From contig NZ_JAFNAW010000007.1 in the NCBI RefSeq assembly GCF_017356265.1, positions 1-64,000 on the forward strand: a DNA stretch of 64,000 nt. Reading direction: 5' to 3'. Position 1 is the stretch's first letter; each line of letters starts with the position of its first letter. Positions 44,224-53,024 of the stretch are shown one piece after another. The stretch is from Paracoccus fontiphilus (GTDB lineage: Bacteria; Pseudomonadota; Alphaproteobacteria; Rhodobacterales; Rhodobacteraceae). Under the pieces are notes generated by a model. That model did not search any database and was not told the DNA's origin. It saw only the letters and a list, made by a program, of their open reading frames with translations. A program made the translations under genes and the position numbers.

Positions 44224-46302
44224 ATGCGCTGTCTTCTGCTGACCGACAGTCCCGAGCCGTCGGGGGTGGGCGAACACATGCTGACGCTGGCGGCGGCCCT
44301 ACCGCCCGGCATGGCGGTGCTGGCCTTTCCCGATCATGCCGCAGGCCTTGCGCTTGCCGCCCGCGCCACGGCCATTGGCCTGCCCGCGCAGACCTTCGCC
44401 TTGGGCGATGCCGAAAGCTTCGTTGCCGCCAGCCGGACCCGTATCGTCCACATCCATGCGGGTATCGGCTGGGAAGGCCATGGCATCGCCCTTGCCGCGG
44501 CTCGGGCGGGGCGGGCGGTGATCCGCACCGAACATCTGCCCTGGCTGCTGACGGACAGCCACCAGATCGCCCACTACCTTGAGGCCAGCCGGAACGTGGA
44601 TGCCGTTGTCGCCGTCTCGCAGGCGGCGGCGGGCAGCTGGCAGGCGGCCCTGCCCGGGATGGCGGTCCACGCGGTGCCGAACGGCACCCTGGCCCCGGCG
44701 GTGCGCCACCAGGGCGGGGACGGCCTGGGACTGCTGTGCGTGGGGCGCTTCACCCCGCAGAAGCTGCACCGGACCTTACTGACAGCCCTTGCACGCCTGC
44801 ATCGCCAGGGCATTCCGGCGCGGCTTGATCTGGTGGGCGAGGGGCCGGGCATGGCGCGGTTGCGGCGCTGGGCCGACCGGCTGGGCCTGACCGGCAGCAT
44901 CCGCTTTCTGGGCCGCCGGGACGACGTGCCCGCCCTGATGGCGGGCGCCGACCTGCTTGTCCTGCCCTCGGGCTTCGAGGGGCTGCCCCTGGTGCTGCTT
45001 GAAGCCATGTCCATCGGCCTGCCCGTGGTCGCCACCGATGTCACCGGATCGGCCGAGGCGCTGGGCACGGACCACCCCTGGCTGGTGCCGCCGCGCCGCT
45101 CGCGGCCCCTGGCCGATGCCCTTCGGCAAGCGTTGACCGACACCCGGCGCCGCGCCATCGTGGCGCGCGACGGTCAAGTCCGCTGGTCCCGACATTTCAC
45201 CGCCGCCCGCATGGCGGCCGACACCGTGAAGATTTACCGCAAGGTCCTGCGGCAGCGTGGAGAAGACGGAATGACGAAGACAAGGCTTGGCTTTATCGGC
45301 GCGGGCGGCATCGCGCATCGCCATTTCGGCGTGCTGCGCACGATGGAGGACGTCGGCATCGTGGCCGTCTGCGACCCGGACCAGGCCCGCGCCGATGCCG
45401 CCGCCGAGGCGACCGGAGCCAAGGCCTATGCCGACCATGACGCCATGCTGGCGGCCGAGGATCTGGACGCCGTCTATATCTGCGTGCCGCCCTTCGCCCA
45501 TGGCGCGCCCGAACGGGCCTGCATCGCCAAGGGCCTGCCGTTCTTTGTCGAAAAGCCCCTGTCGCTGGACATCAGGCTGGCCGAGGAAATCGGCGCCGAG
45601 GTGGAAAAGGCGGGCCTGATCACCGCCGTCGGCTATCACTGGCGCTACCTGGACACCATGGACGAGGCGCGCGGGCATCTGGCGCAGAACGCCCCACACC
45701 TGATCCAGGGCTTCTGGCTGGACCAGACGCCGCCTCCGCAATGGTGGTGGAACCAGGACCAGAGCGGCGGGCAGGTGGTCGAACAGGCCACCCATGTCAT
45801 CGACGCCGCCCGCTTCCTGGCCGGCGACGTGACCGAGGTCTTCGGCATGTCCGCCCGCCGCGACCGTGACGACTTCCAGGGCCTGACCGTGCCCACCGCC
45901 ACGGCGGCCACGCTGCGCTTCGCGTCCGGCGCCATCGCCAACCTTTCGGCCACCTGCCTGCTGCGCTGGAACCACCGCGTCGGCCTGCACGTCTTCGCCG
46001 ACGGCATGGCGCTGGAGATCAGCGACCACGACCTGATGGTGGATGTGGGCCGGGGCCGTCCTACCCGCCGGGCCGAGGGCGATCCCGTCTGGCGCGAGGA
46101 CCGCGACTTCATCGAGGCCGTTCAGGGCCATGAGAACCGCATCCGCTGCCCCTATGCCGAGGCGCTGATGACCCACCGCGTGGCCCTTGCGGTCGCGCAA
46201 TCCGCCCAGAACGGCGCTCTTGTGAAGATGGAGGGGCTGCGGGCTGACCCGCAGCCCATCTTTCGTCAAGCCGCTTCGAAAGGTGCCGTTGATGCCGCAT
46301 GA
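44224..46302 (+). CDS. Fused GT4 glycosyltransferase and Gfo/Idh/MocA oxidoreductase
   Basis: One uninterrupted frame of 692 residues. Residues 1-340 are a GT4 transferase (GLLCVGRFTPQKLHRTLL, FLGRRDDVPALMAGADLLVLPSGFEGLPLVLLEAMSIG with the E-x7-E motif). Residues 350-692 are a complete Gfo/Idh dehydrogenase (TRLGFIGAGGIAHRHFG, VEKPLSLDIRLAEE, GGQVVEQATHVIDAARFLAG). A Met at 350 (ATG 45271) preceded by GGAGAA could also start a separate dehydrogenase from the same mRNA. It overlaps the next gene by 11 bases and follows the mutase fusion by six. Confidence 0.85.
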   Translation: MRCLLLTDSPEPSGVGEHMLTLAAALPPGMAVLAFPDHAAGLALAARATAIGLPAQTFALGDAESFVAASRTRIVHIHAGIGWEGHGIALAAARAGRAVIRTEHLPWLLTDSHQIAHYLEASRNVDAVVAVSQAAAGSWQAALPGMAVHAVPNGTLAPAVRHQGGDGLGLLCVGRFTPQKLHRTLLTALARLHRQGIPARLDLVGEGPGMARLRRWADRLGLTGSIRFLGRRDDVPALMAGADLLVLPSGFEGLPLVLLEAMSIGLPVVATDVTGSAEALGTDHPWLVPPRRSRPLADALRQALTDTRRRAIVARDGQVRWSRHFTAARMAADTVKIYRKVLRQRGEDGMTKTRLGFIGAGGIAHRHFGVLRTMEDVGIVAVCDPDQARADAAAEATGAKAYADHDAMLAAEDLDAVYICVPPFAHGAPERACIAKGLPFFVEKPLSLDIRLAEEIGAEVEKAGLITAVGYHWRYLDTMDEARGHLAQNAPHLIQGFWLDQTPPPQWWWNQDQSGGQVVEQATHVIDAARFLAGDVTEVFGMSARRDRDDFQGLTVPTATAATLRFASGAIANLSATCLLRWNHRVGLHVFADGMALEISDHDLMVDVGRGRPTRRAEGDPVWREDRDFIEAVQGHENRIRCPYAEALMTHRVALAVAQSAQNGALVKMEGLRADPQPIFRQAASKGAVDAA

Positions 46303-47392
46303 GCATCGCCACATCCGGTCCCTGGGCATCGAACGCCCGCACGAGCCGTATTTCTTCGGCTATGAGGAAGGCCCGGCGGGCGACGGGCAGGTGCGGCTGG
46401 ACCTGATGTACACCGGCCTGTCGGCGGGGACCGAGCTGACCTTCCTCAAGGGCAGCAACCCGTATCTGCACAGCCGCTGGGACGACTGGCAGGGCCTGTT
46501 CATCCCCGGCGAACCCTCGGCGCATTTCCCGGTGAACTTCTTGGGCTACATGGAGGTGGCGAAGGTCATCGACGCCCGCGCGCCGGGGTTCGCCAATGGC
46601 GATGTCGTGGGAACGACCTTCGGCCACAAGACCGGCCACACGGCCGATCCGGCCCATGACCTGCTGCTGAAGCTGCCAGAAGGCATGGACCCGATCCTGG
46701 GCATCTTCGTGGCGCAGATGGGGCCGATCGCCGCCAACGGCATCCTGCACGCCGACGCCGACCAGTTCGGCGCATCGGTCCCCTTCCTTGGCGCCGGGGT
46801 GGAAGGCCGCCCCGTCCTGGTCTGGGGCGGCGGCACGGTCGGCCTGTTCTGCGCGCTGTTCGCCCGCCAGGGTGGCGCGTCCGAAGTCGTCGTGGTGGAC
46901 CCCTCGCCGTTCCGCCAGGATATCGCCCGCAAGATGGGCTTTGTCGCGATGGGAGAGGACGAGGCGGTCCGTTACGCGAAATCCGCCTGGCACCACAAGG
47001 TCGGCGGGCGCGGCGCGGAATACGTGTTCCAGACCCGCGCGCGGTCCGACAGCCTCAACCGCTGCCTCCAGGCGCTGCGCCCGCAGGGCACGGTGATCGA
47101 CCTGGCCTTCTACCAGGGCGGCATGGACGGCGCCCGCTTCGGAGAGGAGTTCCACCACAACGGTCTGGCGATCCGCTGCGCGCAGATCAACCGGATGCCG
47201 CGCCCCGTGGCCCATGCCTGGGACCAGCGGCGGCTGGCGCAGGAAACGCTGCGGCTGCTGGAGGACGAAGGCGACCTGATCCGGCAGCACATGATCACCC
47301 ATGTGGTGCCCTACAACGACGCGCCGGACTTCCTGCGCCGTCTGGTCGCGGAACGTCCCGACTTCCTGCAAATCGTGTTCGAGGCCAAATGA
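46292..47392 (+). CDS. Medium-chain (zinc-type alcohol) dehydrogenase
   Basis: A 366-residue MDR-superfamily protein. The catalytic-domain start LDLMYTGLSAGTELTFLKG and the nucleotide fold GRPVLVWGGGTVGLFCALFARQGGASEVVVVD are clear. The usual zinc-ligand Cys near residue 40 is replaced, so it may be zinc-free, as in threonine- or sorbitol-like subgroups used in sugar-nucleotide modification. The ATG at 46292 with AAAGG upstream is chosen over GTG at 46283. It may oxidise or reduce a sugar intermediate alongside the Gfo/Idh domain encoded before it. Confidence 0.8.
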   Translation: MPHEHRHIRSLGIERPHEPYFFGYEEGPAGDGQVRLDLMYTGLSAGTELTFLKGSNPYLHSRWDDWQGLFIPGEPSAHFPVNFLGYMEVAKVIDARAPGFANGDVVGTTFGHKTGHTADPAHDLLLKLPEGMDPILGIFVAQMGPIAANGILHADADQFGASVPFLGAGVEGRPVLVWGGGTVGLFCALFARQGGASEVVVVDPSPFRQDIARKMGFVAMGEDEAVRYAKSAWHHKVGGRGAEYVFQTRARSDSLNRCLQALRPQGTVIDLAFYQGGMDGARFGEEFHHNGLAIRCAQINRMPRPVAHAWDQRRLAQETLRLLEDEGDLIRQHMITHVVPYNDAPDFLRRLVAERPDFLQIVFEAK

Positions 47393-49665
47393 GCGCGGAT
47401 GACCAGCCGATCTGGGGGTTCGTGCCCCCGGAAACCTTTCCCCAGCCGCATGACGGCCACGACCTGATCCGCATCACCTTCGTGATGGCCTGGCTGGTCG
47501 TCGGCGGCGAGGAAACCGAAATCCGCCTGCTGGCCCGCACCTTGCCGCGCGACCGATACCGCATCACCGTCATCCCCTGCTTCCACAAGGAGGGGATGCC
47601 CGACCAGACGCATCAGCAACTGACCGACCTGGGCGTGCATGTGGACACTACCCCCTATGGCTTGGGGTTCGAGGAGACCATCGACTACCTGCGCCGCAAG
47701 CTGGCCGGGGCCGATGTGGTCGTGTCCTGCCAGAACGTCGCCGACATCTATCCGGCGCTGGAACGCATGGCCCTGCGCCCGCCCCTGATCGAACATGGCG
47801 GTCTGGTCAGCGAGGCCCTGGCGGGGCCCAAGCATTTCACCGCCCGCTATGTCGGCGTCTGCGACAGCATCCGGGCGGCGGCGGCGGGCAAGATGCCGGA
47901 CCGTCCGGGGGATGCGCTGGAAATCCCCTCGATGGTGGATCTGGACGAGTTTCACCCGGAACGCCGCGACGCCATGCGTGCAGGCCTTGGGGTGCAACCT
48001 GACGAAATCCTGATCGGCTGGGTCGGACGGCTGGACCGCAAGAAGCGGGTCGAGGATTTCATCGCCGCCGCCTTGGCAATCAACGACGCCCGCGTGCGCT
48101 TCGTGATCGTGGGCGGCCCCGATGCCTTCATGCCGGAATACGCCGACGAATTGCGCCGCATGGCCACCCCCCTGGGCCCGCGCATGATCTTCACGGGTGA
48201 CCGCAAGGACGTGCCGGACCTGCTGGCGGCGATGGACATCTTCTGCTGGCTGTCGCGCGGCGAGGGCATGCCCCATGTCATCGCCGAGGCCGGCGCGGCG
48301 GGTCTGCCCGTCATCGCCACGCCCGACAACGGCGCCTTGCAGCAGATCGTCGACGGGGTCAGCGGCATCTTCGTCCCGCATGAAGACCCGCAGGCCGTGG
48401 CCCAGGCCATGACGCGCCTGCTGGCCGATGCCCCCCTGCGGCAGCGCTTGGGCATGGCGCTGAAGGCCCATGTCCATGCCACCTATTCCGCGCCCGTCGT
48501 GGTGCCGCAATGGCAGGCGCTGATCGACGCCGTTCTGGCCGAACGCCGCGCCCCGCCTGCGCCCGAGACGTTCCGAAGCTTCGTCCTGGGCGGATGGGAG
48601 GCCTCGACCCACCGCCTGCGCCATGGCCGGCGGCTGGACCTGATCGACGCCGTGGGTCACGACGCCCATGCTGCGCAGGATTACCGGCAGTTGGCGTCCC
48701 TGGGCATCCGCGCCTGCCGCGACGGGGTCCGCTGGCACCGGATCGAGACGGCGCCGGGCCGCTATGATTTCTCCAGCCTGACGCCCATGATGCAGGCAGC
48801 AGCCGATACCGGCACGCAGGTCGTCTGGGACCTGCTGCATTACGGCTGGCCCGACGACCTGGACATCTGGCAGCCCGCCTTCGTGGACCGCTTCGCCCGC
48901 CTTGCCCGCGCCGTGGCGCGGCATCACCGCGAGATCACGGAAGCCGTGCCCTTCTGGTGCCCGGTGAACGAGATCAGCTTCTTCGCCTGGGCGGGCGGTG
49001 ACGCGCAATACCTCAACCCCTTCGCCGCGCATCGCGGATACGAGCTGAAATGCCAGCTTGCCCGCGCCTCGATCGCGGCCATGCACGAGTTGCGCGCCGT
49101 CGATCCCCGCGCGCGCTTCGTCCATGCGGAACCCCTGCTGGCGATCCATCACGACCCGCACAGCGGCCGCCCCTTGTGGGAGGCCCATGGCTATCACGAC
49201 GCGCAATTCCAGGCCTTCGAGCTGCTGTCGGGCCGGATGTGGCCGCAGCTTGGCGGCGATCCGGCCTTCCTGGATATCGTCGGCGTCAATTACTATTGGA
49301 ACAACCAGTGGATCCACGGCGGCCCGCCCATCGACATGGACCACCCGTGGTATCGCCCGTTGTCCGACCTGCTGGTCGAGGTCGCGGCGCGATACGAGCG
49401 GCCGCTGATGATTGCGGAAACAGGGACCGAGGGCGCGCGGCGCGCGTCCTGGTTCGCCTATGTGCGCGACCAGGTGGCGCGGGCGCGCGAACGCGGCGTG
49501 CGGGTCGAGGGGATCTGCCTTTACCCCATCGCCAACCATCCCGGCTGGGACGACGACCGGCTGTGCCCCAACGGTCTGCTGGGCCATGACCCAAAGGACG
49601 GGCATCGGTCGGTCGAGTGGCCGCTCGCGCAGGAGATCGCGGTTCAGAACACGTCGATGCGATAG
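47389..49665 (+). CDS. Fused GT4 glycosyltransferase and GH1-like glycoside hydrolase
   Basis: One 758-residue frame. Residues ~25-385 form a GT4 transferase (MAWLVVGGEETEIRLLARTL, LIGWVGRLDRKKRVEDFIAA, CWLSRGEGMPHVIAEAGAAGLPVIA). Residues ~395-745 resemble clan GH-A family 1-type hydrolases. The probable acid/base Glu528 lies in CPVNEISFF and the nucleophile Glu677 in IAETGTEG, with VGVNYYWNNQWIHGG between. The hydrolase half is shorter than standard GH1 enzymes and might trim or transglycosylate the product. No signal peptide. The last 22 bases overlap the facing methyltransferase gene. Confidence 0.85.
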   Translation: MSADDQPIWGFVPPETFPQPHDGHDLIRITFVMAWLVVGGEETEIRLLARTLPRDRYRITVIPCFHKEGMPDQTHQQLTDLGVHVDTTPYGLGFEETIDYLRRKLAGADVVVSCQNVADIYPALERMALRPPLIEHGGLVSEALAGPKHFTARYVGVCDSIRAAAAGKMPDRPGDALEIPSMVDLDEFHPERRDAMRAGLGVQPDEILIGWVGRLDRKKRVEDFIAAALAINDARVRFVIVGGPDAFMPEYADELRRMATPLGPRMIFTGDRKDVPDLLAAMDIFCWLSRGEGMPHVIAEAGAAGLPVIATPDNGALQQIVDGVSGIFVPHEDPQAVAQAMTRLLADAPLRQRLGMALKAHVHATYSAPVVVPQWQALIDAVLAERRAPPAPETFRSFVLGGWEASTHRLRHGRRLDLIDAVGHDAHAAQDYRQLASLGIRACRDGVRWHRIETAPGRYDFSSLTPMMQAAADTGTQVVWDLLHYGWPDDLDIWQPAFVDRFARLARAVARHHREITEAVPFWCPVNEISFFAWAGGDAQYLNPFAAHRGYELKCQLARASIAAMHELRAVDPRARFVHAEPLLAIHHDPHSGRPLWEAHGYHDAQFQAFELLSGRMWPQLGGDPAFLDIVGVNYYWNNQWIHGGPPIDMDHPWYRPLSDLLVEVAARYERPLMIAETGTEGARRASWFAYVRDQVARARERGVRVEGICLYPIANHPGWDDDRLCPNGLLGHDPKDGHRSVEWPLAQEIAVQNTSMR

Positions 49666-50195
49666 CGCCCGTGGTCGGTGGTGGCGGGCAGGCCAAGAAC
49701 GTCCGCCAGCAGCGACACCGCGCATGGGCCGTCCAGTTCGTCCTCCGAAGTGGACCCGGTCCAGGTGACGGCGACGGTATGGCCCGTGGCATGGGTCTTC
49801 AGCCATGAACCGAGGCCCGCGATGTCCTCGGGCGTCAGGAAATACAGCACCTCGGACAGCAGGACCAGATCGAAGGCTCGGTCCGGCAGGTCGCGCGGGG
49901 CCATGCCTTCGACCACCGAAACCTGCGGCAGGTCTGCCAGATGGCTGCGGGCGATGGCGACGGCGGCGGGCGTGACGTCCATCGCGGTCAGGCGTTCGCA
50001 GCGCGGCGCAAGGCGGCGTGCCAGCGTGCCGTTGCCGCAGCCGATCTCCAGCGCGTCCGCGAAGGGGCCGGGGCCGATGGCCTCCAGCGTGGCGTCGTAT
50101 TTCGCGGCCTCGTAGGGGCTGGTGCGGTGGTCCCAGGGATCGTCGCTGGCCGCGTAAAGCCGGGCAAGGTGGTCGAGGACGGATTCACGGGGCAA
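49644..50195 (-). CDS. Class I SAM-dependent methyltransferase (NodS-like)
   Basis: A 183-residue Rossmann methyltransferase: motif I ALEIGCGNGTLARRLAP, motif II LTAMDVTPAAVAIAR, motif IV AFDLVLLSEVLYFLT. NodS-like members N-methylate amino sugars freed by a deacetylase, which fits the PIG-L gene upstream. The only good start is TTG at 50195 after AGGTGATCC, overlapping the PIG-L stop by 11 bases. A +1 slip at the C-rich junction could instead fuse the two proteins. Its 3' end overlaps the convergent GT-GH gene. Confidence 0.82.
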   Translation of the reverse strand: MPRESVLDHLARLYAASDDPWDHRTSPYEAAKYDATLEAIGPGPFADALEIGCGNGTLARRLAPRCERLTAMDVTPAAVAIARSHLADLPQVSVVEGMAPRDLPDRAFDLVLLSEVLYFLTPEDIAGLGSWLKTHATGHTVAVTWTGSTSEDELDGPCAVSLLADVLGLPATTDHGRYRIDVF

Positions 50196-50874
50196 GGATC
50201 ACCTCGGGGTGGGACAGGAAATGCTGCTGACGCCAGTCTTCCATGACGAAGCCGTCCGGGTCGTCGTCGATCAGCCCCGTCATCTGCGTCCGGTGGCGGG
50301 CAAGCGCCCGGGCCTTGGCGGCCCTGGCCGCGTCGGACGCCCGGATCAGGCGGGCCGGGGCAGGGCGGTCGATGAAGCGGCCCCAGATGGGATAGAAGTG
50401 CAGCATGGCGTCGGGACGTTCCGCCAGCGCCCGCCGAGCCAGCCGCGCGGTGCTTTCGTGGTCGATATGCGGATCGTGCCCCCAGCTTGCCAGGACAACC
50501 GCCCTATCGGGAATCATCCGCGACAGGTGGCGGGCAGAAGCCGCGTCCACCGGCGCCTCGCAGTCGGGATGGTCCAGCCAATGCGTCGCGGCGCCGGGGG
50601 CAAGGATCGCGACCGCGCCCTCGAACTCGGCCCGGCGCGTGGCGGCAAGGCGTGCGGGGGGCCAGTCGCGCGATCCGGGATGCGAGCGGTTGCCGTTCGT
50701 GACGCAGATGACGTGGCAGGGATTGCCCCGCGCGTGGGCGTCGAACAGCAGCGCGCCGCAGCCCAGCGTCTCATCGTCCGGGTGCGGGGCGATCACGACA
50801 AGCGGGCGGTCGTCCAGCAGATCCGCGACCCCGACAAGGGGCGCGCGGGCAAGCGCGTCCAGAAAGCCGCTCAT
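50185..50874 (-). CDS. PIG-L (LmbE-like) family deacetylase
   Basis: A 229-residue zinc deacetylase. The metal site is intact: APHPDDETLGCGALL, HWLDHPDCEAP and SWGHDPHIDHESTAR. Members remove acetyl groups from N-acetylglucosaminyl compounds. With a methyltransferase, an acyl-CoA-dehydrogenase-like protein and a GT2 it would modify an amino sugar in a glycoconjugate. Start at 50874 is fixed by ATGA overlap with the preceding gene. Confidence 0.9.
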   Translation of the reverse strand: MSGFLDALARAPLVGVADLLDDRPLVVIAPHPDDETLGCGALLFDAHARGNPCHVICVTNGNRSHPGSRDWPPARLAATRRAEFEGAVAILAPGAATHWLDHPDCEAPVDAASARHLSRMIPDRAVVLASWGHDPHIDHESTARLARRALAERPDAMLHFYPIWGRFIDRPAPARLIRASDAARAAKARALARHRTQMTGLIDDDPDGFVMEDWRQQHFLSHPEVILAP

Positions 50875-51908
50875 CCGATCCATCGGTCGCGCAGGGCCGG
50901 ATCGGCCAGGACGCGGGACAGCGACCCCATGGCCAGCCCGTCCGGGTCCGCCTGGCGCAGGTAGAAGTTCAGGTCGCGCCGGATGCGGTCGGCGGGATGG
51001 CGCGTCGCAAAGGATGCCGCGCCAAGCGCCTGGTCCGCGAGCGCCAGCACCGTCGCGGCTTCCTCGGCCGTCTTCAGCCGCCCAAGGATCGCGGCTTCCG
51101 CATCCGCCGCCGTCGCCTCGGGCCGCTCGACCGTGCAGGCGGCCTGTTCCAGCCACAGCCGCGCGGTTTCGCAGGCCGTGACCATCCGGTGCAGCCGCAT
51201 GGCTTGCAAAGGGGCGCCGGACTGGTTGCGCGCCTGCAACTGGTCGGCGGTGATCGCCGCCAGCGCCCGCATCGCGCCCAGGTGCACGGCGGCATAGCGC
51301 CAGACGCCGCCATAGAAATGCGGCTCGGTCAGGTAGTCGCCGGGCCGGCCCAGCGGCACCGCATCCGCCACCGCCAGCCCGTCCAGGTCGCAGCGCCCCG
51401 ATGCCGTGGCCCGCATCCCCGACACCTGCCATTCGTCGGGAAAAAGCCGCCCCAGCAACTGGTCCCGCGTGAACAGCAGCAGTTGCAGCCCGCCCTCTGC
51501 CTGCACGGAAACAATCACCCGGTCCAGAACGTCGGCGCCGCTGCAAAACAGTTTCTGGCCCCGCAGCACCCCATCCTCGATCCGGGCGGGGACGGGGCCT
51601 TCGGCGCCCCAGATGCCGTGCAGCAGCCCGTCGCGGACGCCGTCCAACGGGCCGCCATGCAGATGCAACAGCTTCACCGCATTGACATGGCCTTCGAAGA
51701 TCCGGCCCGCCGAAAGGCTGGCGCGGCCGATGGTGGCAAGCGCGTCGAACAACTCGCGCGGGTTGTCGGGATGATGGGCCAGCGCCTCGCATTGCGCCAG
51801 AAGGCCGCTGTCGCGCAGGGCAGCCGCAAGCGCCTGCCCCGAGGGGCCGTCCGCGCCGTCGTCCGGGGCCTGCGCGATCAGCATGGCGGCCTTGTCGGCG
51901 GCCCTCAT
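50871..51908 (-). CDS. Acyl-CoA dehydrogenase-like protein of a glycan operon
   Basis: A 345-residue protein of the acyl-CoA dehydrogenase fold, somewhat shorter than the ~380-residue norm. The flavin/middle domain is recognisable (EGHVNAVKLLHLHGGPLDGV, GQKLFCSGADVLDRVIV, VSGMRATASGRCDLDGL). The C-terminal helices carry GAASFATRHPADRIRRDLNFYLRQ. A catalytic glutamate cannot be placed with confidence. Its conserved company (GT2, PIG-L, methyltransferase) rather than beta-oxidation genes suggests it modifies an acyl or sugar moiety of a surface molecule. Overlaps both neighbours by four bases. Confidence 0.78.
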   Translation of the reverse strand: MRAADKAAMLIAQAPDDGADGPSGQALAAALRDSGLLAQCEALAHHPDNPRELFDALATIGRASLSAGRIFEGHVNAVKLLHLHGGPLDGVRDGLLHGIWGAEGPVPARIEDGVLRGQKLFCSGADVLDRVIVSVQAEGGLQLLLFTRDQLLGRLFPDEWQVSGMRATASGRCDLDGLAVADAVPLGRPGDYLTEPHFYGGVWRYAAVHLGAMRALAAITADQLQARNQSGAPLQAMRLHRMVTACETARLWLEQAACTVERPEATAADAEAAILGRLKTAEEAATVLALADQALGAASFATRHPADRIRRDLNFYLRQADPDGLAMGSLSRVLADPALRDRWIG

Positions 51909-52939
51909 GCGACGGCCACGGCGGGCATGGCGCCCAGCCATAGCGCCGCATCGGGCCGGACTTGCGCCTCGACAAAGGCCGAGAGCCTGGGCAACTCGCG
52001 TTCCAGATCGGAGGCGCGCATCCGCCGGCCGCACGGGACCGAGCGATCGGGAAACAGCGGCCGGTCCCCCGCCATCGTCCGCGCCCATAGCTGGCGCAGC
52101 ACGAGCAGCCGCAGCATCGCCTGGTCGGCCAAGGGGTCATCCTCGGTCATGCGGCGGCGCAGGCATTCGGCCATGCCGCCCTCGGCCCTACCGAACAGGC
52201 GCGCCGAGACATGGGCGTGCATCGCGTCGTCATAGCAGATCGCCAGTCCGCGACGCTCGGCCAGGTGGACCAGGGCGCGATCCTCGCTGGAGCGGACATG
52301 GGGCAGGCCGCCGATGGCGGCATAGGCATCGGCTCGGATGGCAAGCGAGGCACCGGATTCGATGTAGTGGGGCTTGGGCGTCCCCACCGGCTGGCGCCCG
52401 GCGATCTGGTCCAGAGCATGGCGGATTTCATGGACCAGGGCGCCATAGGCCACCTCGGCCGCGGTGATCCGCGCGCCTGACGGGGTGGCAAGGACATGGC
52501 GGGCATCGGTGCCGATGGTGCCGCAAACGACGTCGGCGCCCAGGGCCGCGCGTTGAAAGGCGGCGGCGATCCAGTCGGGCGCGGGGGTCGCGTCGCCATC
52601 TGTGGTCATCAGCAGCGCCCCTTCGCGCCAGGCCAGGTCCATCGCCAGCCTGCGGGCACGCCCCGCATTGGCCTCGGCCGCAGCAAAGGCGATCTCGACC
52701 GTCTCGATCCCCAGGGCAGGGTGGCGGAAGGCACGGGCGAGGGCGGCGGTGTCGTCCGAACAGTTGTTGGCCAGGACCAGGGCCGTCACCGGGCAGGGGC
52801 TGCGTTCGGCCGCCACGGCCAGGGCGGACAGCAGGCGGTGAAGACGGCTGGCTTCGTTTCGGACGGGAATGGCGACGGCCACATGGCAGGGCAGGGATTG
52901 TCGCGGTCGTGCCGCTGCCAGGTCGAATGAGCCGTCCAT
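51905..52939 (-). CDS. Glycosyltransferase family 2 protein
   Basis: A 344-residue GT-A enzyme: VAIPVRNEASRLHRLLSAL at the start, VLANNCSDDT, the metal-binding MTTDGDATPAPDW (DxD-type) and HYIESGASLAIRADAYAAIGGLP. No membrane helices, so it probably works on a soluble or lipid-linked acceptor at the cytoplasmic face. The ATG at 52939 is chosen for its AGGAG six bases upstream; earlier in-frame ATGs at 52954 and 52972 lack one. First gene of the minus-strand glycan operon, preceded by an EcfG-like site. Confidence 0.87.
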   Translation of the reverse strand: MDGSFDLAAARPRQSLPCHVAVAIPVRNEASRLHRLLSALAVAAERSPCPVTALVLANNCSDDTAALARAFRHPALGIETVEIAFAAAEANAGRARRLAMDLAWREGALLMTTDGDATPAPDWIAAAFQRAALGADVVCGTIGTDARHVLATPSGARITAAEVAYGALVHEIRHALDQIAGRQPVGTPKPHYIESGASLAIRADAYAAIGGLPHVRSSEDRALVHLAERRGLAICYDDAMHAHVSARLFGRAEGGMAECLRRRMTEDDPLADQAMLRLLVLRQLWARTMAGDRPLFPDRSVPCGRRMRASDLERELPRLSAFVEAQVRPDAALWLGAMPAVAVA

Positions 52940-52967
52940 CCGTTTCTCCTGCATGGTGCGCAGGACG

Positions 52968-52993
52968 AACATATGTTTAGGGCATTCCGTTCC
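52968..52993 (-). promoter_or_regulatory. EcfG-like promoter for the minus-strand glycan operon
   Basis: On the minus strand: GGAAC (52993-52989), a 17-base spacer, TGTT (52971-52968). It is 29 bases upstream of the GT2 start and back-to-back with the ku promoter. One position departs from the CGTT consensus. Confidence 0.5.
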
Positions 52994-53024
52994 TGCATCA
53001 AATGTCAATCGCCTCCGTCGCGCT

